Origin: Streptomyces sp. RB17
GTDB lineage: Bacteria > Actinomycetota > Actinomycetes > Streptomycetales > Streptomycetaceae
DNA: 44,113 bases
Direction of reading: 5' to 3'
NCBI RefSeq assembly: GCF_009604455.1
Contig: NZ_WEGL01000020.1
Span: 1 to 44,113 of the forward strand
Position numbers and translations under genes: made by a program. Numbering within the stretch: the stretch's first letter is position 1; each line of letters begins with the position of its first letter. The notes beneath the pieces were generated by a model, which saw only the letters and a program-made list of their open reading frames with translations, was not told where the DNA came from and did not search any database. Below, piece by piece: positions 7,907 through 17,029 of this stretch.

Positions 7907-9538
7907 ATGAGCACCTCGACCGAGGGTCTCGCCGCGGAGACCTACGACGTGCTGGTCGTCGGCGCCGGTCCGGTCGGGCTGGCCACGGCCATCCAGCTGG
8001 CAACCCGAGGCCGCCGCGTCGGCATCGTGGAACGCTGGCCGCAGCAGTACCCGCTGCCGCGCGCGGTCGTCTTCGACCATGAGGCCGGCCGCATCCTGGC
8101 GTCGCTGGGGTTGGACATGGCCGCTGTCAGTGAACCCGCCGTGGACTACGAGTGGCGCAACGGAGAGGATCAGCTACTCCTCCGTTACGACTTCTCGGAC
8201 GACAACTACTCCGGCTGGCCCAACCTGAGCGCGTTCAACCAGCCCACCGTGGAAGCGGTCCTGAACGAGCGCGTCCACTCGCTGCCGGGGATCGACGTCC
8301 TGCGCGGCTGGGAAGCCGTGGCAGTCCAGGCGGGCCCCACGACGGTGGAAGTCACCGTGGCGGAGAGCACGGGAGACGAACCTCTGCTCCGTGACGGGGT
8401 GCGCGTGCAGCGTACCCTCCGGGCCGCGTACGTCGTCGGCTGCGACGGCGCCAACAGCCTCATCCGCTCGTGCATGCACACCTCGGTCACCGACCTCGGC
8501 TTCAAGTACGACTGGCTGGTCCTCGACGTCATGCCCCATGACCGGGACCGCGCATGGACGCCACGGAACCTGCAGGTCTGCGATCCGGCCCGGCCGACCA
8601 CAGCGGTGGTCGGCGGCCCCGGCCGCCGTCGGTGGGAATTCATGCGCCTGCCCGACGAGTCCATCGCCGAGCTCCTCCAGGCCGAGACCGCCTGGAAGCT
8701 GCTCGAGCCGTGGGACCTGCACCCGGACAACGCCACCCTCGAGCGGCAAACCGTCTACACCTTCCAGGCACGCTGGGCGGACTCCTGGCGCGACGGCCGG
8801 CTGCTGCTGGCCGGGGACGCGGCCCACCAGATGCCGCCGTTCGCCGGGCAGGGACTGTGCTCGGGCCTCCGTGACGCCATCAACCTGAGTTGGAAGCTCG
8901 ACCTGGTGCTGTCCGGAAAAGCCGACGACAGTCTGCTGGACACCTACACCACCGAGCGATGCCAGCATCTGCAGAATGCGATCGAGAAGTCCGTGATGCT
9001 GGGGAGGGTCATCTGCGAGCCGGACCCGGCCGCAGCCGCCGAGCGCGACGCCCGCATGATCGCCGACCAGCAGGCAGGCCGCGTACCCCAAGGAGATCAG
9101 TTCCTGGTGACCTTCACCGGCGGACTGCTGGACCGCGACTGCACCGGCGCCGCCGCGGAGCCGACCGGGCAGCTCAGCCGGCAGGGACGGGTGCGGTTCA
9201 GGGGCCGTACCGGCATGTTCGACGAAACCGTCGGCATCGGGCTCACCCTGCTCACCACCGGTGATCCGCGTGACGGGCTCGACGAGGACACCCTGGCCTG
9301 GTGTGAGCAGGTCGGGCTCCGCCTGCTGAGGATCACCGACGACCCGGCGGCGAACGGCCCCGACGACGTCGTCGATCTCGACCGCACCTACCTGTCCGAC
9401 CTGGCCCGTACGGGCATCGAGGCCATGCTGGTGCGCCCCGACTTCTACGTCTTCGGCGGCGCCAAGAGTACGGCCGACCTCCCGCGTCTGGTCACTGCGC
9501 TGCGCGGCGGGCTCACGGCGGCCCCAAAACGGTGCTGA
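7907..9538 (+). CDS. FAD-dependent aromatic hydroxylase (MhpA/PheA-like)
   Basis: Protein of 543 aa with ribosome site AAGGAA before ATG 7907. The N-terminal Rossmann motif DVLVVGAGPVGLATAIQLA binds FAD. The group A monooxygenase signature YVVGCDGANSLIR (DG motif) and GDAAHQMPPFAGQGLCSGLR (GD motif) follow. The C-terminal thioredoxin-like region extends the protein to the usual length of 3-(3-hydroxyphenyl)propionate hydroxylases. It would use NAD(P)H and O2 to add an ortho hydroxyl to a phenolic acid, preparing it for the dioxygenase upstream. It is the last gene of the operon and is followed by a strong terminator. Confidence 0.88.
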   Translation: MSTSTEGLAAETYDVLVVGAGPVGLATAIQLATRGRRVGIVERWPQQYPLPRAVVFDHEAGRILASLGLDMAAVSEPAVDYEWRNGEDQLLLRYDFSDDNYSGWPNLSAFNQPTVEAVLNERVHSLPGIDVLRGWEAVAVQAGPTTVEVTVAESTGDEPLLRDGVRVQRTLRAAYVVGCDGANSLIRSCMHTSVTDLGFKYDWLVLDVMPHDRDRAWTPRNLQVCDPARPTTAVVGGPGRRRWEFMRLPDESIAELLQAETAWKLLEPWDLHPDNATLERQTVYTFQARWADSWRDGRLLLAGDAAHQMPPFAGQGLCSGLRDAINLSWKLDLVLSGKADDSLLDTYTTERCQHLQNAIEKSVMLGRVICEPDPAAAAERDARMIADQQAGRVPQGDQFLVTFTGGLLDRDCTGAAAEPTGQLSRQGRVRFRGRTGMFDETVGIGLTLLTTGDPRDGLDEDTLAWCEQVGLRLLRITDDPAANGPDDVVDLDRTYLSDLARTGIEAMLVRPDFYVFGGAKSTADLPRLVTALRGGLTAAPKRC

Positions 9539-9584
9539 CCGTGCAGGCCGGCGGCAGGACGCATCCTGCCGCCGGCCTGCACGG
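9539..9584 (+). terminator. Terminator hairpin ending the catabolic operon
   Basis: A 21-bp perfect stem (GTGCAGGCCGGCGGCAGGA and its complement, plus CC/GG at the base) with a 4-nt loop CGCA starts directly after the hydroxylase stop codon. There is no T-run, as is common for actinobacterial terminators. Confidence 0.85.
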
Positions 9585-9715
9585 CGGCGCTCGTCGTCCT
9601 CAGCGGCGGGGTCCGCGGCTGCTCGACTCAGCAGGGAAGATATGGTTCTCTGACCTGGGTTGCAGCTGCGAGCGGCCCGCTCGCCCACCTTCCCCGCGAC
9701 GGAGGGACGAGAAGC

Positions 9716-11020
9716 GTGAGGGGACAGTGGCTCCAGTGGTTGCGGCCGGACCCCGGCCGCCTGACCGAGCCCGTCCTGTCACCGGCGGAACTGGCCGCGG
9801 CACGCACGGAACTCGGCGCGGGCCCGGTCGAGTGGGCGCTCCAGAGCGCCGACGCCATCGCGGAGGAGGTCCTCAGGAAGGTGCCCGAGCACGGCGGCGG
9901 TCCCGCTGCCGCGACCACCCTGCGGCGTGTGACCCAGTCCGTGGTGCTGACGTTCCTGCACCTGATGGCGTCCGACATCGGCCGGCCCCTCCCCACCCTC
10001 ACCGAGGATGCGCTGGAAGGATGCCGGGAGTTCGCGCGCCGCGGCATCCCGCTGGAGCTCGTCCTGCGGGGAGTGCGGCTCGGGCACGCGCAGCTGGCGC
10101 GCGGCCTGGCAGCAGCGGTCGAGGAGCACGTCCCGGCCGACCAGCGCCTGGCCGAGCTGCGCCGGATCGACGACCTGATGTTCACCTACGTCGACGCCCA
10201 TTCGAGCGTGATGGCCGAGGAGTACATCGCCGAACGGGACCGCTGGCGCGGCAGTGACGAAGCCGCCCGCCGCGCCGTCATCGACGAACTGCTGGCCGCC
10301 CGCCCGGTCGACCAAAAAGCCGCCGCCCTGCGTCTGCGGTACGACCTGTCAGGCACGCACGTGGCCGCGGTGCTGTGGAGCGACGACACCGCCACCGCCG
10401 CGCCCGCCGCCCAACGGCTGCACCACGCGACCTCAACCATGGCCCGCGCCCTGGGAGCGGCCAGGACGCTCGTCATCCCGGCTCACGACAACCATGTGTG
10501 GGCATGGTTCGCCGTCAGCGGCAAGACCGACGAAGACCACGTCCGGCACCTGCGCAGCTCCCTGCCCGAGCCGGCAGGAGTGCGCGCGGCTCTCGGCCCG
10601 CCCGCACCAGGGCCCCACGGCATGCGCCGCAGCCATCTTGGGGCGTTGCAGGCACAACGGATGGCCTCGCACGCGTCGGGCTCCTGGCTCTGCGACTACC
10701 AGGACATCCGCCTGGCGGCCCTCGTCACGGCCGATCCCGAACACGCACGCTGGTTCGTGCAGGAGGTCCTCGGGCCGCTGGCCTCCGAGGGGGCCCGCCT
10801 GCGTGAGCTGCGCGAAACTCTGCGCGTCTACCTCGCCGAGGAACGCAGTCCCCGCGCCGCGGCCGAACACCTGCACGTAGCCCGCAACACCGTCACGTAC
10901 CGCGTCAAACGCGCGGAGGAACTGCTGCCAGTCACCACCACGGGAATCAGCTCGCTGGAAGTGCGCGTGGCGCTCGAAATCGACGCCGCCTCGCCCCACG
11001 GCCCATCGGCCAGGAGCTGA
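9716..11020 (+). CDS. PucR/CdaR-family transcriptional regulator
   Basis: Protein of 434 aa from GTG 9716, chosen because GGAGG lies ten bases upstream. The C-terminal helix-turn-helix is clear: LRETLRVYLAEERS, then AAAEHLHVARNTVTYRVKRA and EELL, the classic PucR HTH. The middle holds a GGDEF-like/CdaR-type region and the N-terminus a RsbRD-like alpha-helical sensor region. Such regulators usually activate catabolic genes in response to a pathway compound. It follows the ring-cleavage operon by 177 bp with a terminator between, so it is separately transcribed and is the best candidate regulator for that operon. Confidence 0.9.
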   Translation: MRGQWLQWLRPDPGRLTEPVLSPAELAAARTELGAGPVEWALQSADAIAEEVLRKVPEHGGGPAAATTLRRVTQSVVLTFLHLMASDIGRPLPTLTEDALEGCREFARRGIPLELVLRGVRLGHAQLARGLAAAVEEHVPADQRLAELRRIDDLMFTYVDAHSSVMAEEYIAERDRWRGSDEAARRAVIDELLAARPVDQKAAALRLRYDLSGTHVAAVLWSDDTATAAPAAQRLHHATSTMARALGAARTLVIPAHDNHVWAWFAVSGKTDEDHVRHLRSSLPEPAGVRAALGPPAPGPHGMRRSHLGALQAQRMASHASGSWLCDYQDIRLAALVTADPEHARWFVQEVLGPLASEGARLRELRETLRVYLAEERSPRAAAEHLHVARNTVTYRVKRAEELLPVTTTGISSLEVRVALEIDAASPHGPSARS

Positions 11021-11266
11021 CCTCGAGTACAAGGTGCCGTGACGGACGGTCCGCCAGGCGGAGTCGAGGGCCGGAGCGGCTGCTTCCGCCGCAACCCTTC
11101 ACCCCCGTGGTGTGACCGGACCGGTTGGCGAACCACGCCACGTGCCGCACGGACGGCGCATGCCTTGCCGCTGGTCGGCGCTTGCCCGTGTGGCTGGCAC
11201 AATCGGGGCGACCCGGCAAAGCTGCCGGCACCGCACTCGCCTGCTTCACGCACTGGTCGGACTGAG

Positions 11267-12049
11267 TCAGAGAATCTGCTCGGCCCACACCGTCTTGCCG
11301 TCGGGGCGGTAGCGGACGCCCCAGTTCTGCGCGAGTTGGGCGACGATGAACAGGCCACGCCCGCCTTCATCGACCGTCTGCGCGTGGTGTAACCGCGGTG
11401 CGACGGGATTGCTGTCGTAGACCTTGCAGGTGAGGGTCCGGTCCTTGACGAGCTGCAGTCGCAGAGGCGGGCTGCCGTAGCGGACGGCATTGGTGACCAG
11501 TTCACTGACGATCATTTCGGTGATGTAGGCGGTTTCCTCAGGCACTCCCCAGCGGGCGAGTCGATGCTGGTTGTGGGCGCGTGGCGACAGCTGTGAGGTG
11601 GTAGTCGATGTCCCACGCGGCGAGCTGGTCGGCGGGGAAGGGGTGGGTACGGGCGAGGAGCAGGACGACGTCGCCGTCGCGGGTGTCGTTGTGCAGCCGG
11701 TAGAGCATGTCGTCGCACAGATCCTGCAGGGGCCGGTTTGGCTGGGCCGGCACCCGTTGCAGGGTGTCCGCGGGCGGGGAGGCGTGCAGGAGGGCCGCGG
11801 TGTAGAAAGGAGGACGCTGTCGGCGGCGACAGGGACCGTGGCAGCGGCGAACGGAGGTCCCTCGGCAGTGCCCAAAGGAGGTCCGCTCGGCAGGTCAGGG
11901 ATCTCGGCGGACCCGTCGGGGCGGGCGAGGTTGATCCGCAGGACTCGCAGATCCGGGTCCAGGATCAGCAGGCCCGCAGGTATTTTATCGAACAGAATTT
12001 CGAGAACGGCAGCATCTTCATCGGGAGTGATTGCTTCGTCGTGCGCCAC
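11267..12049 (-). pseudogene. Decayed SpoIIE phosphatase / HATPase fusion gene
   Basis: From ATG 12049 the frame gives a PAS-like start (KIPAGLLILDPDLRVLRI) that jumps directly to the last part of a PP2C domain (PDLPSGPPLG, VPVAADSVLL). Near 11805 the frame breaks: FYTAALLHASPPADTLQRV and DGDVVLLLARTHPF follow in a second frame. Near 11590 it returns to the first frame with RLARWGVPEE, a complete HATPase_c-like anti-sigma domain (IVSELVTNAVRYG, DEGGRGLFIVAQLA) and the end GKTVWAEQIL. The gene has thus suffered a large internal deletion and two frameshifts. Intact relatives integrate sensing with anti-sigma control. Confidence 0.75.
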
Positions 12050-12454
12050 GGCAACTCACCTCCACCATCCAGCCTGTGCGCCGCCCGATCGATCCGCGAG
12101 ACGGAGGCCACGGGCTGGGAACCGGTCGGGGCGTCGCGTCAATCCGCCCCTGGTGACCTGGGTGCCCACGTCGGCACGGCGCAGAAGGCCGGGATTCCAG
12201 TGGCGCCCGTGTCAAGGCGTTCGGCCCGGGCTGCCCGCTGGCGGAGACGACCCGCAGGTCACCCGGGCGTGGACCGCGTGCTCTGCCCGGATGAGCCGCA
12301 GCCCGCGCAGTCGGCGATCGGTCGAACAGCGCCCAGGTGTGACCTCGTCTGTCCAGTTGGGTGGTACGAGGGAAGGGCTGACAGGCTGGATGCCTACGCC
12401 TTGCGTGCCCGTCGCAGCCTGCCGTTCGGCCACGCCGGTCAGCTGCGGGATGAA
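12050..12454. other. Intergenic region without a recognised gene
   Basis: 405 bp between the decayed phosphatase gene and the FUSC transporter gene. Open frames here have no recognisable domain. It may hold degraded coding DNA and the promoter of the decayed gene, but nothing specific could be supported. Confidence 0.4.
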
Positions 12455-14317
12455 TCATGCACCGCGGGGTCGCGGTCGGCGAGGGGTGGAGGCTGTCGCG
12501 CCATGGCCCGCGTCCTCCTGCACGCCGCTCTCTCGGTGACCGTCCGGCCGACGACTCCCTGCGGGCCTCGCGGTGCCGGCCAGAACTTCGGCCGTAACGG
12601 CGTCGCAGACTCGCTCGGCAGCAGTGATCGTTGCCTCCCAGTTCGGCAGTCTGCGCTTCGGCGGGGTAGGTTCGGCGTGGGCCTGAGCTGCAGCGCGCCG
12701 CGCGTCGGCCAGGAGGCTGTAGGCCGCGCGGCGCAGTTGCTGACGCTGGGTGGTGGTGGCGCTCGGCGCCAGGTCGCGGTACCGGCGGACGGCGAGCAGC
12801 GCGGCGTCGGTCTGCGCCGCGGCCCAGTTCCCGGGGGAGTCCGGCCACACGAGGAAGTTCGCCACCAGTACGATCGCCGCGGCCAGGGTGGTGTCCAGGA
12901 TGCGGGTGCCGTACAGCGTCCGGTGGTCTCCGAGCAGGTCGACGAGGACGAAGACGATCCCGGTCAGACCGGTGGTGGCGATGGCGTAGTGATGGCGGAC
13001 GCCTACGGCCATGAGCGCGCCGAAGACCGCCAATGTCCCGATGAGTGCGTACGGGGTGTTGCCGGTCAGCAGGGCGACCGCGCCGATCGCGGCGACGCCG
13101 ACGACCGTGCCGACGCAGCGGTTCACCGCCCGGCGCAGGACGGGACCGAAGTCCGGCTTGTAGATGAAGACCACGGTCATGGGCAACCAATAGCCTCGTG
13201 GACGATGCAGCAGCAAAGAGCTGATGTAGGCGACCAGGACACAGGCCGCGAGCAGAACGGCGTATCGCGAACGGTCGGTCCGACCTGGCCGTTGACGTGC
13301 AGGCACAGACAGGACCTCGTCCGCGTCGGCTTCCGCGTCGGCCGTCGCGCCCAGCCCGACGAGTGCTCGTACGGCGGGTGAGCGCAGGTCGTGCTCGGGT
13401 ACGGCCTTCTCGGCCGGGACGGGAACCTGCTCGGTGGCGGTGCCCTTCCCTGCCGGAAGCAGTCGCTCGGCCATCGTCACGGGGAGATTGGCCACGCCGG
13501 GCGGGAGCGGGCGTCCCTCCGACACGAGCGCCGACACCACCTCGCCGAGGCGCACGGCCAGACTCAGGGCTTTGCGCAGCCGACGGGCGTCAGGATCTTC
13601 CTGCTTATGCCGGGTTGCCGCCGTCAGGTCGGGGGCCATGACGTCGTGCGCGTCGTTGAGCGCCAGCGTCATGGAGCGTCGTGCGGATTCGGCCTGCGGG
13701 GTGCCGACGGCCGTCAGCGCCTGTGCGGCGGTGCGGTACACGGCGCGCACGGAGTCGGACTCGATGCGGTGCCGCCGCCACAGCCACGGACTCGTGGACA
13801 AGAAGGTGACGAGGAGCACTCCGGACAGCAGTGCGAGCGGCGGCTGCCACCAAGGTCCGGACAGGGCGATACCGCTGCCGACGGTGGCTCCGAGGACCAG
13901 GTGCATGCCCGTCACGGAAAGGATGGGGCCACGCAGACTGATCAGGCCGCCGACCAGAGCAGTGGCGACCAGACAGCCCGCCACTGCGGCCCTGTACCCG
14001 CTGCGCAGCGCGAGTTCTCCGAGAAGCAGACCGAGGGCACTGGCCAGCCCCACGGCCAGCTGTCGGCGCATGCGCAACCGGTAGGGGGACGAACTGTCCT
14101 GCCCCACACCCCATAGGGCGCCGATGCCGGCGAACACGGCGGGACCCATGTGTCCTGTCCACAGTCCCACCAACAGGGGAAGAGCCAGCGCTACGACGCC
14201 GCGCAGCGCGGCGGCGAACGGGAAGCCCGCATGCGCTGTGCCCAGGGCCCGCCGCAGCCGTGTGGTCACGGCCGTCCGGGGACGGCGAGACCGCGAGGCT
14301 TCTGCTCTGGCTGTCAT
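12455..14317 (-). CDS. FUSC-family integral membrane protein (aromatic-acid exporter-like)
   Basis: Protein of 620 aa from ATG 14317 (MTARAEASRSRRPRTAV), with GAGGGA upstream. It has two membrane blocks of about five to six helices each, residues about 30-160 and 360-500, separated and followed by cytosolic helical regions. The second block has the FUSC-like signature RPRGYWLPMTVVFIYKPDFG and RCVGTVVGVAAIGAVAL, as in YccS/AaeB-type proteins. These are proposed to export aromatic or carboxylic acids. The N-terminal block (LPLLVGLWTGHMGPAVFAGI) is similar. It lies 14 bp after the broken lutA, where a lutB gene is normally expected. Confidence 0.8.
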   Translation of the reverse strand: MTARAEASRSRRPRTAVTTRLRRALGTAHAGFPFAAALRGVVALALPLLVGLWTGHMGPAVFAGIGALWGVGQDSSSPYRLRMRRQLAVGLASALGLLLGELALRSGYRAAVAGCLVATALVGGLISLRGPILSVTGMHLVLGATVGSGIALSGPWWQPPLALLSGVLLVTFLSTSPWLWRRHRIESDSVRAVYRTAAQALTAVGTPQAESARRSMTLALNDAHDVMAPDLTAATRHKQEDPDARRLRKALSLAVRLGEVVSALVSEGRPLPPGVANLPVTMAERLLPAGKGTATEQVPVPAEKAVPEHDLRSPAVRALVGLGATADAEADADEVLSVPARQRPGRTDRSRYAVLLAACVLVAYISSLLLHRPRGYWLPMTVVFIYKPDFGPVLRRAVNRCVGTVVGVAAIGAVALLTGNTPYALIGTLAVFGALMAVGVRHHYAIATTGLTGIVFVLVDLLGDHRTLYGTRILDTTLAAAIVLVANFLVWPDSPGNWAAAQTDAALLAVRRYRDLAPSATTTQRQQLRRAAYSLLADARRAAAQAHAEPTPPKRRLPNWEATITAAERVCDAVTAEVLAGTARPAGSRRPDGHRESGVQEDAGHGATASTPRRPRPRGA

Positions 14318-14330
14318 GGGAAGAGATCCC

Positions 14331-15101
14331 TCATCGCACAACCTCGCTTCGCGCCACCGGTACGCCGCCCTGCGGCCCGTCTTCCACTGACCTGGCCAGG
14401 ATCTCGACAAGGTGCACGGGGCGCACGGTGTGGCCGTCCTTGGCGAGACGGCCGCGGATGTTCATCAGGCAGGAGTTGTCCACCGCCGCCGGGACGTGCG
14501 CCCCGGTCTCCAGCACGTGCCGGGCCTTCCCCACCGTTCATGGCACCGAAGACGGCGCCGTTCTTGATCGAGAAGGCGCCGCCGAAGCCGCAGCACTCCT
14601 CCTGCGCGGGTAGCTCGACGAAGTCGATGCCCAGTACCGCCCGTAGCAGCCGGTAGGGCCGCTCGCCGAGCTGCGAGGCACGCAGGTGGGGTGGTGGGTG
14701 ACGCGGTGCGGAAAATAGGCACCCATTCCTTCCACGTCCAGGATGTCGGTGAGGAACCGCGTCACCTCGTACACCCGGGGCGTGATCGCGCCGACCTCCG
14801 CAAGCAGGTCGTCGTCCCCGACGGACTCGGCGGCCGCCGCGTATGCCTCCGAAGGCAGCCCGCCGCATGATGCCGAGGGCACGATGATCCGGTCGTAGGC
14901 GCCGAAAACCTCCACGAAGTGGCGGACCAGTTTCGCTGTTTCGGTTCGGTAGCCGGTGTTGTAGTGCATCTGGCCGCAACAGCTCTGAGTGGTGGGGAAC
15001 CCCAGCTCGACCCCGAGCCGCCGCAGCAGCTTGACGGTAGCCTGGCCTGTCGCTGGGAACAGAGCGTCGTTTTGGAACGTGACGAACAGCGCGGTGCGCA
15101 T
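14331..15101 (-). pseudogene. lutA: lutA/glcF-like Fe-S oxidoreductase subunit with two compensating frameshifts
   Basis: ATG 15101 (MRTALFVTFQNDALFPATG) begins a CCG-domain (Fe-S)-binding protein with SCCGQMHYNTGY and SCGGLP. After THHPTC near 14690 the family sequence shifts frame to LRASQLGERPYRLL, ELPAQEECCGFGGAFSIKN, then shifts back near 14530 to KARHVLETGAHVP, NSCLMNIRGRL, ending LARSVEDG. The total of 771 nt is still a multiple of three. At the first shift the residues usually between PTC and LR are missing, consistent with a deletion of about 10 bp between CTGC repeats. LutA acts with LutB and LutC in L-lactate oxidation. No lutB or lutC is present in the window. Confidence 0.8.
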
Positions 15102-15217
15102 GGCGTCCCTTTCTCATTCGAACAGATGTCGCCCGCTTCCAGTCTGAGTCGCGCAGGAATGGACTGCCATTGCGGTGGAAGGTTCGCCGCCGACACGTAT
15201 TCAAGTTGAACGCAATC

Positions 15218-15227
15218 TTGTATACAA
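15218..15227. promoter_or_regulatory. GntR (FadR/LldR-type) operator upstream of lutA
   Basis: TTGTATACAA is a perfect 10-bp palindrome 117 bp upstream of the lutA start. It fits the GntR/FCD-subfamily pattern TNGT-N(0-3)-ACNA used by lactate and glycolate regulators. No GntR gene is in the window, so the regulator must be encoded elsewhere or be lost. Confidence 0.55.
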
Positions 15228-15267
15228 ACAGTGCAAAGATCCAGGTCAACCTGCGTGCATGCGGCAC

Positions 15268-15362
15268 AATGGCGTCCGTGAGCCGGAAGTATGCCTCCCG
15301 CTCACGGACCAGCTTCTTGCGTCCTTGGCCACCCTGTGCACCTTGCGGATCTCGAACTCCAT
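15268..15362 (-). pseudogene. IS30-family transposase N-terminal remnant
   Basis: ATG 15362 gives MEFEIRKVHRVAK, then family sequence continues in another frame as QGRKKLVREREAYFRLTDA. This resembles the N-terminus of actinobacterial IS30 transposases (VRE-RE-YFRLMDxG). Only about 30 residues remain, with a frameshift, next to the lutA operator. Confidence 0.5.
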
Positions 15363-15590
15363 CACACCCCGTGAGATGGGGTGTTGCGACGACTCCTAGG
15401 ACCCCAAGCGCATGGGACGGGCCCGCCGTACTGGGCGGCGACCGCGCCACGGGCCCTCTTTTCGTCACGCCCGACCTCGACCCGCCACGGGCTCCCTACT
15501 CCTCGCCACCGCCGTCGCGCCGCCCCTCGCCGGGCTCCGTCAGTTCCTCGACGCGGCCCTCGCCCATGCCGTCGGCACCGGCGGCTGCTC

Positions 15591-16523
15591 ATGTGGGCCC
15601 GCAAGCTGGGTACGGTGCGCCGTGCCGGTGTGGAGGGCACCGGCACCTTCGGCGCGGGCCTGTCCCGCTACCTGCTGGCCCAGCAGGTCGAGGTATACGA
15701 AGTGAACCGCCCCGACCGCTCGGCCCGCTGGCTGCTGGGGAAGTCGGACCCGCTCGACGCGCAGGCCGCCGCGCGGGCCGTGCTCAGTGGCCGCGCCCGG
15801 GCCCGGGCCAAGTCCGGCGACGGTCCGGTGCACAGCGCCCGGATCTTCAAGCTCGCCAAGGACTCCGCGGTCAAGGCCCGTACCCAGGCGATCAACCAGC
15901 TCAAAGCCGTCCTGGTCATCGCCGATCCCACACTGAGGGAACGACTGTCCAGACTGGGCAACCGCGAGCTGTTCCGCACCTGCGCACGCCTCGGGCCAGG
16001 CGTCGGCGAGGACGGCGAGTGCACGGTGGCGCAGGCCACCCACATGACCCTGAGAATGCTCGCCGAGCGCATCGAACAGCTCACCGGACAGATCAATGAG
16101 CTGAACCAGCGCCTGACCCGGCTCGTCGAACGTCACGCCCCACAGCTGCTCGTACCGGTGGGCATCGGTCCGGACAGCGCCGTCACTCTCCTGATCACCA
16201 TGGGGGACAACCCCGAGCGGCTGAGCACCGAGGCGTCCTTTGCTGCCCTTTGCGGAGTCAGCCCCGTCGAGTACTCCTCCGGCCGACGGCGCACGCGCCG
16301 GCTCAACCATGGCGGCGACCGCCAGGCCAACGCCGCCCTGCACCGAATCGTGTTCACCCGCCTGCGCCACGACCCGCGTACCCAGGCGTACTACGAACGC
16401 CGCACCCAGGAGGGCAAGACCCGACGCGAGATCATCCGATGCCTCAAGCGATATGCCGCCCGAGAGGTCTTCAACCTGGTCAGGACGGTATCCAGCGTCC
16501 CCCTGTTATTGGGGCGTCCGTGA
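15591..16523 (+). pseudogene. IS110-family transposase lacking its N-terminus
   Basis: From ATG 15591 the frame reads MWARKLGTVRRAGVEGTGTF, LSRYLLAQQVEVYEVNRPDR and LGKSDPLDAQAAARAVLSG, the DEDD RuvC-like domain minus its first Asp-containing strand, which normally lies 50-60 residues further upstream. The C-terminal Transposase_20 domain is complete (LCGVSPVEYSSGRR, LNHGGDRQANAALHRI, REIIRCLKRYAAREVF). The DNA before about 15588 does not encode the missing part in any frame I examined. Loss of the first catalytic Asp should abolish activity. IS110 elements lack long terminal inverted repeats, so the ends were not defined. Confidence 0.82.
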
Positions 16524-16543
16524 GACGTGAGAGGGTCTGGGGC

Positions 16544-16651
16544 GTGAGTGAGACACCCCCGAACACCCTGCAATACCGCTTTGACGGGCCAGAAGACGCT
16601 CCGGTCCTGATCTTGGGTCCCTCACTGGGTACCACATGGCACAGGTTGTAA
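16544..16651 (+). pseudogene. 3-oxoadipate enol-lactonase (PcaD/PcaL-like) N-terminal stub
   Basis: GTG 16544 (after a GGGTCTGGGGC purine-rich stretch) encodes VSETPPNTLQYRFDGPEDAP then VLILGPSLGTTWH and stops at TAA 16649-16651. This matches the first strand and oxyanion loop of the alpha/beta-hydrolase PcaD, or the PcaL fusion, of the beta-ketoadipate pathway; intact proteins continue WHMWDRQ. Only 35 residues remain, with no nucleophile Ser. It begins 20 bp after the IS110 remnant. Confidence 0.6.
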
Positions 16652-16768
16652 ATACCGTCCATGGGCGTCCGAGCAGTCCAAAACGGGCGCGTAATGCCAG
16701 GTCGGAGGCTCCCGGTCCGGGGGAGTCGATGCAGTTGGTGACAGGCGCGTGAGAGCGCCACTCGATGA

Positions 16769-16800
16769 GAAGCCCCGCGGGTGCGGCCAAGCGGGGCTTC
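16769..16800 (+). terminator. Terminator-like hairpin
   Basis: GAAGCCCCGC and GCGGGGCTTC form a 10-bp perfect stem around a 12-nt loop. There is no T-run. It would stop transcription leaving the pca stub region. Confidence 0.5.
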
Positions 16801-16996
16801 CGAATCGGTGGGTTGCAACGCCGGCGCGGGCGCCGTAGCACTCGGTTGTCCTCTTGGGAGCCACCCGAAGCAAGGACACAGCGACGGCACGCGTTATACG
16901 GCCGATGCGCAACACACGACCCAGGGACTTGGTGCGATCAACCAGGACACACCGCTTGCTAGCGCAAAGTCGAGCGTCTCCTGACGCGGCTCACGA

Positions 16997-17029
16997 GGCC
17001 AGCCTGAAGTCGTCCTGCACAGGCTGGCC
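16997..17029. terminator. Terminator-like hairpin
   Basis: GGCCAGCCTG and CAGGCTGGCC form a 10-bp perfect stem around a 13-nt loop, 224 bp before the acetyltransferase start. It could be a terminator for either strand or an insertion-element end. Confidence 0.4.

Noticed and set aside
12018..13190. 390-aa minus-strand frame overlapping the FUSC gene
   Set aside because: Arg/His/Pro-rich shadow of the FUSC frame, which itself has clear membrane helices.
15381..15590. Longer N-terminus for the IS110 transposase
   Set aside because: The extra residues are Arg/Pro-rich and lack the Asp-containing strand of the family, so this is unrelated DNA read in frame.
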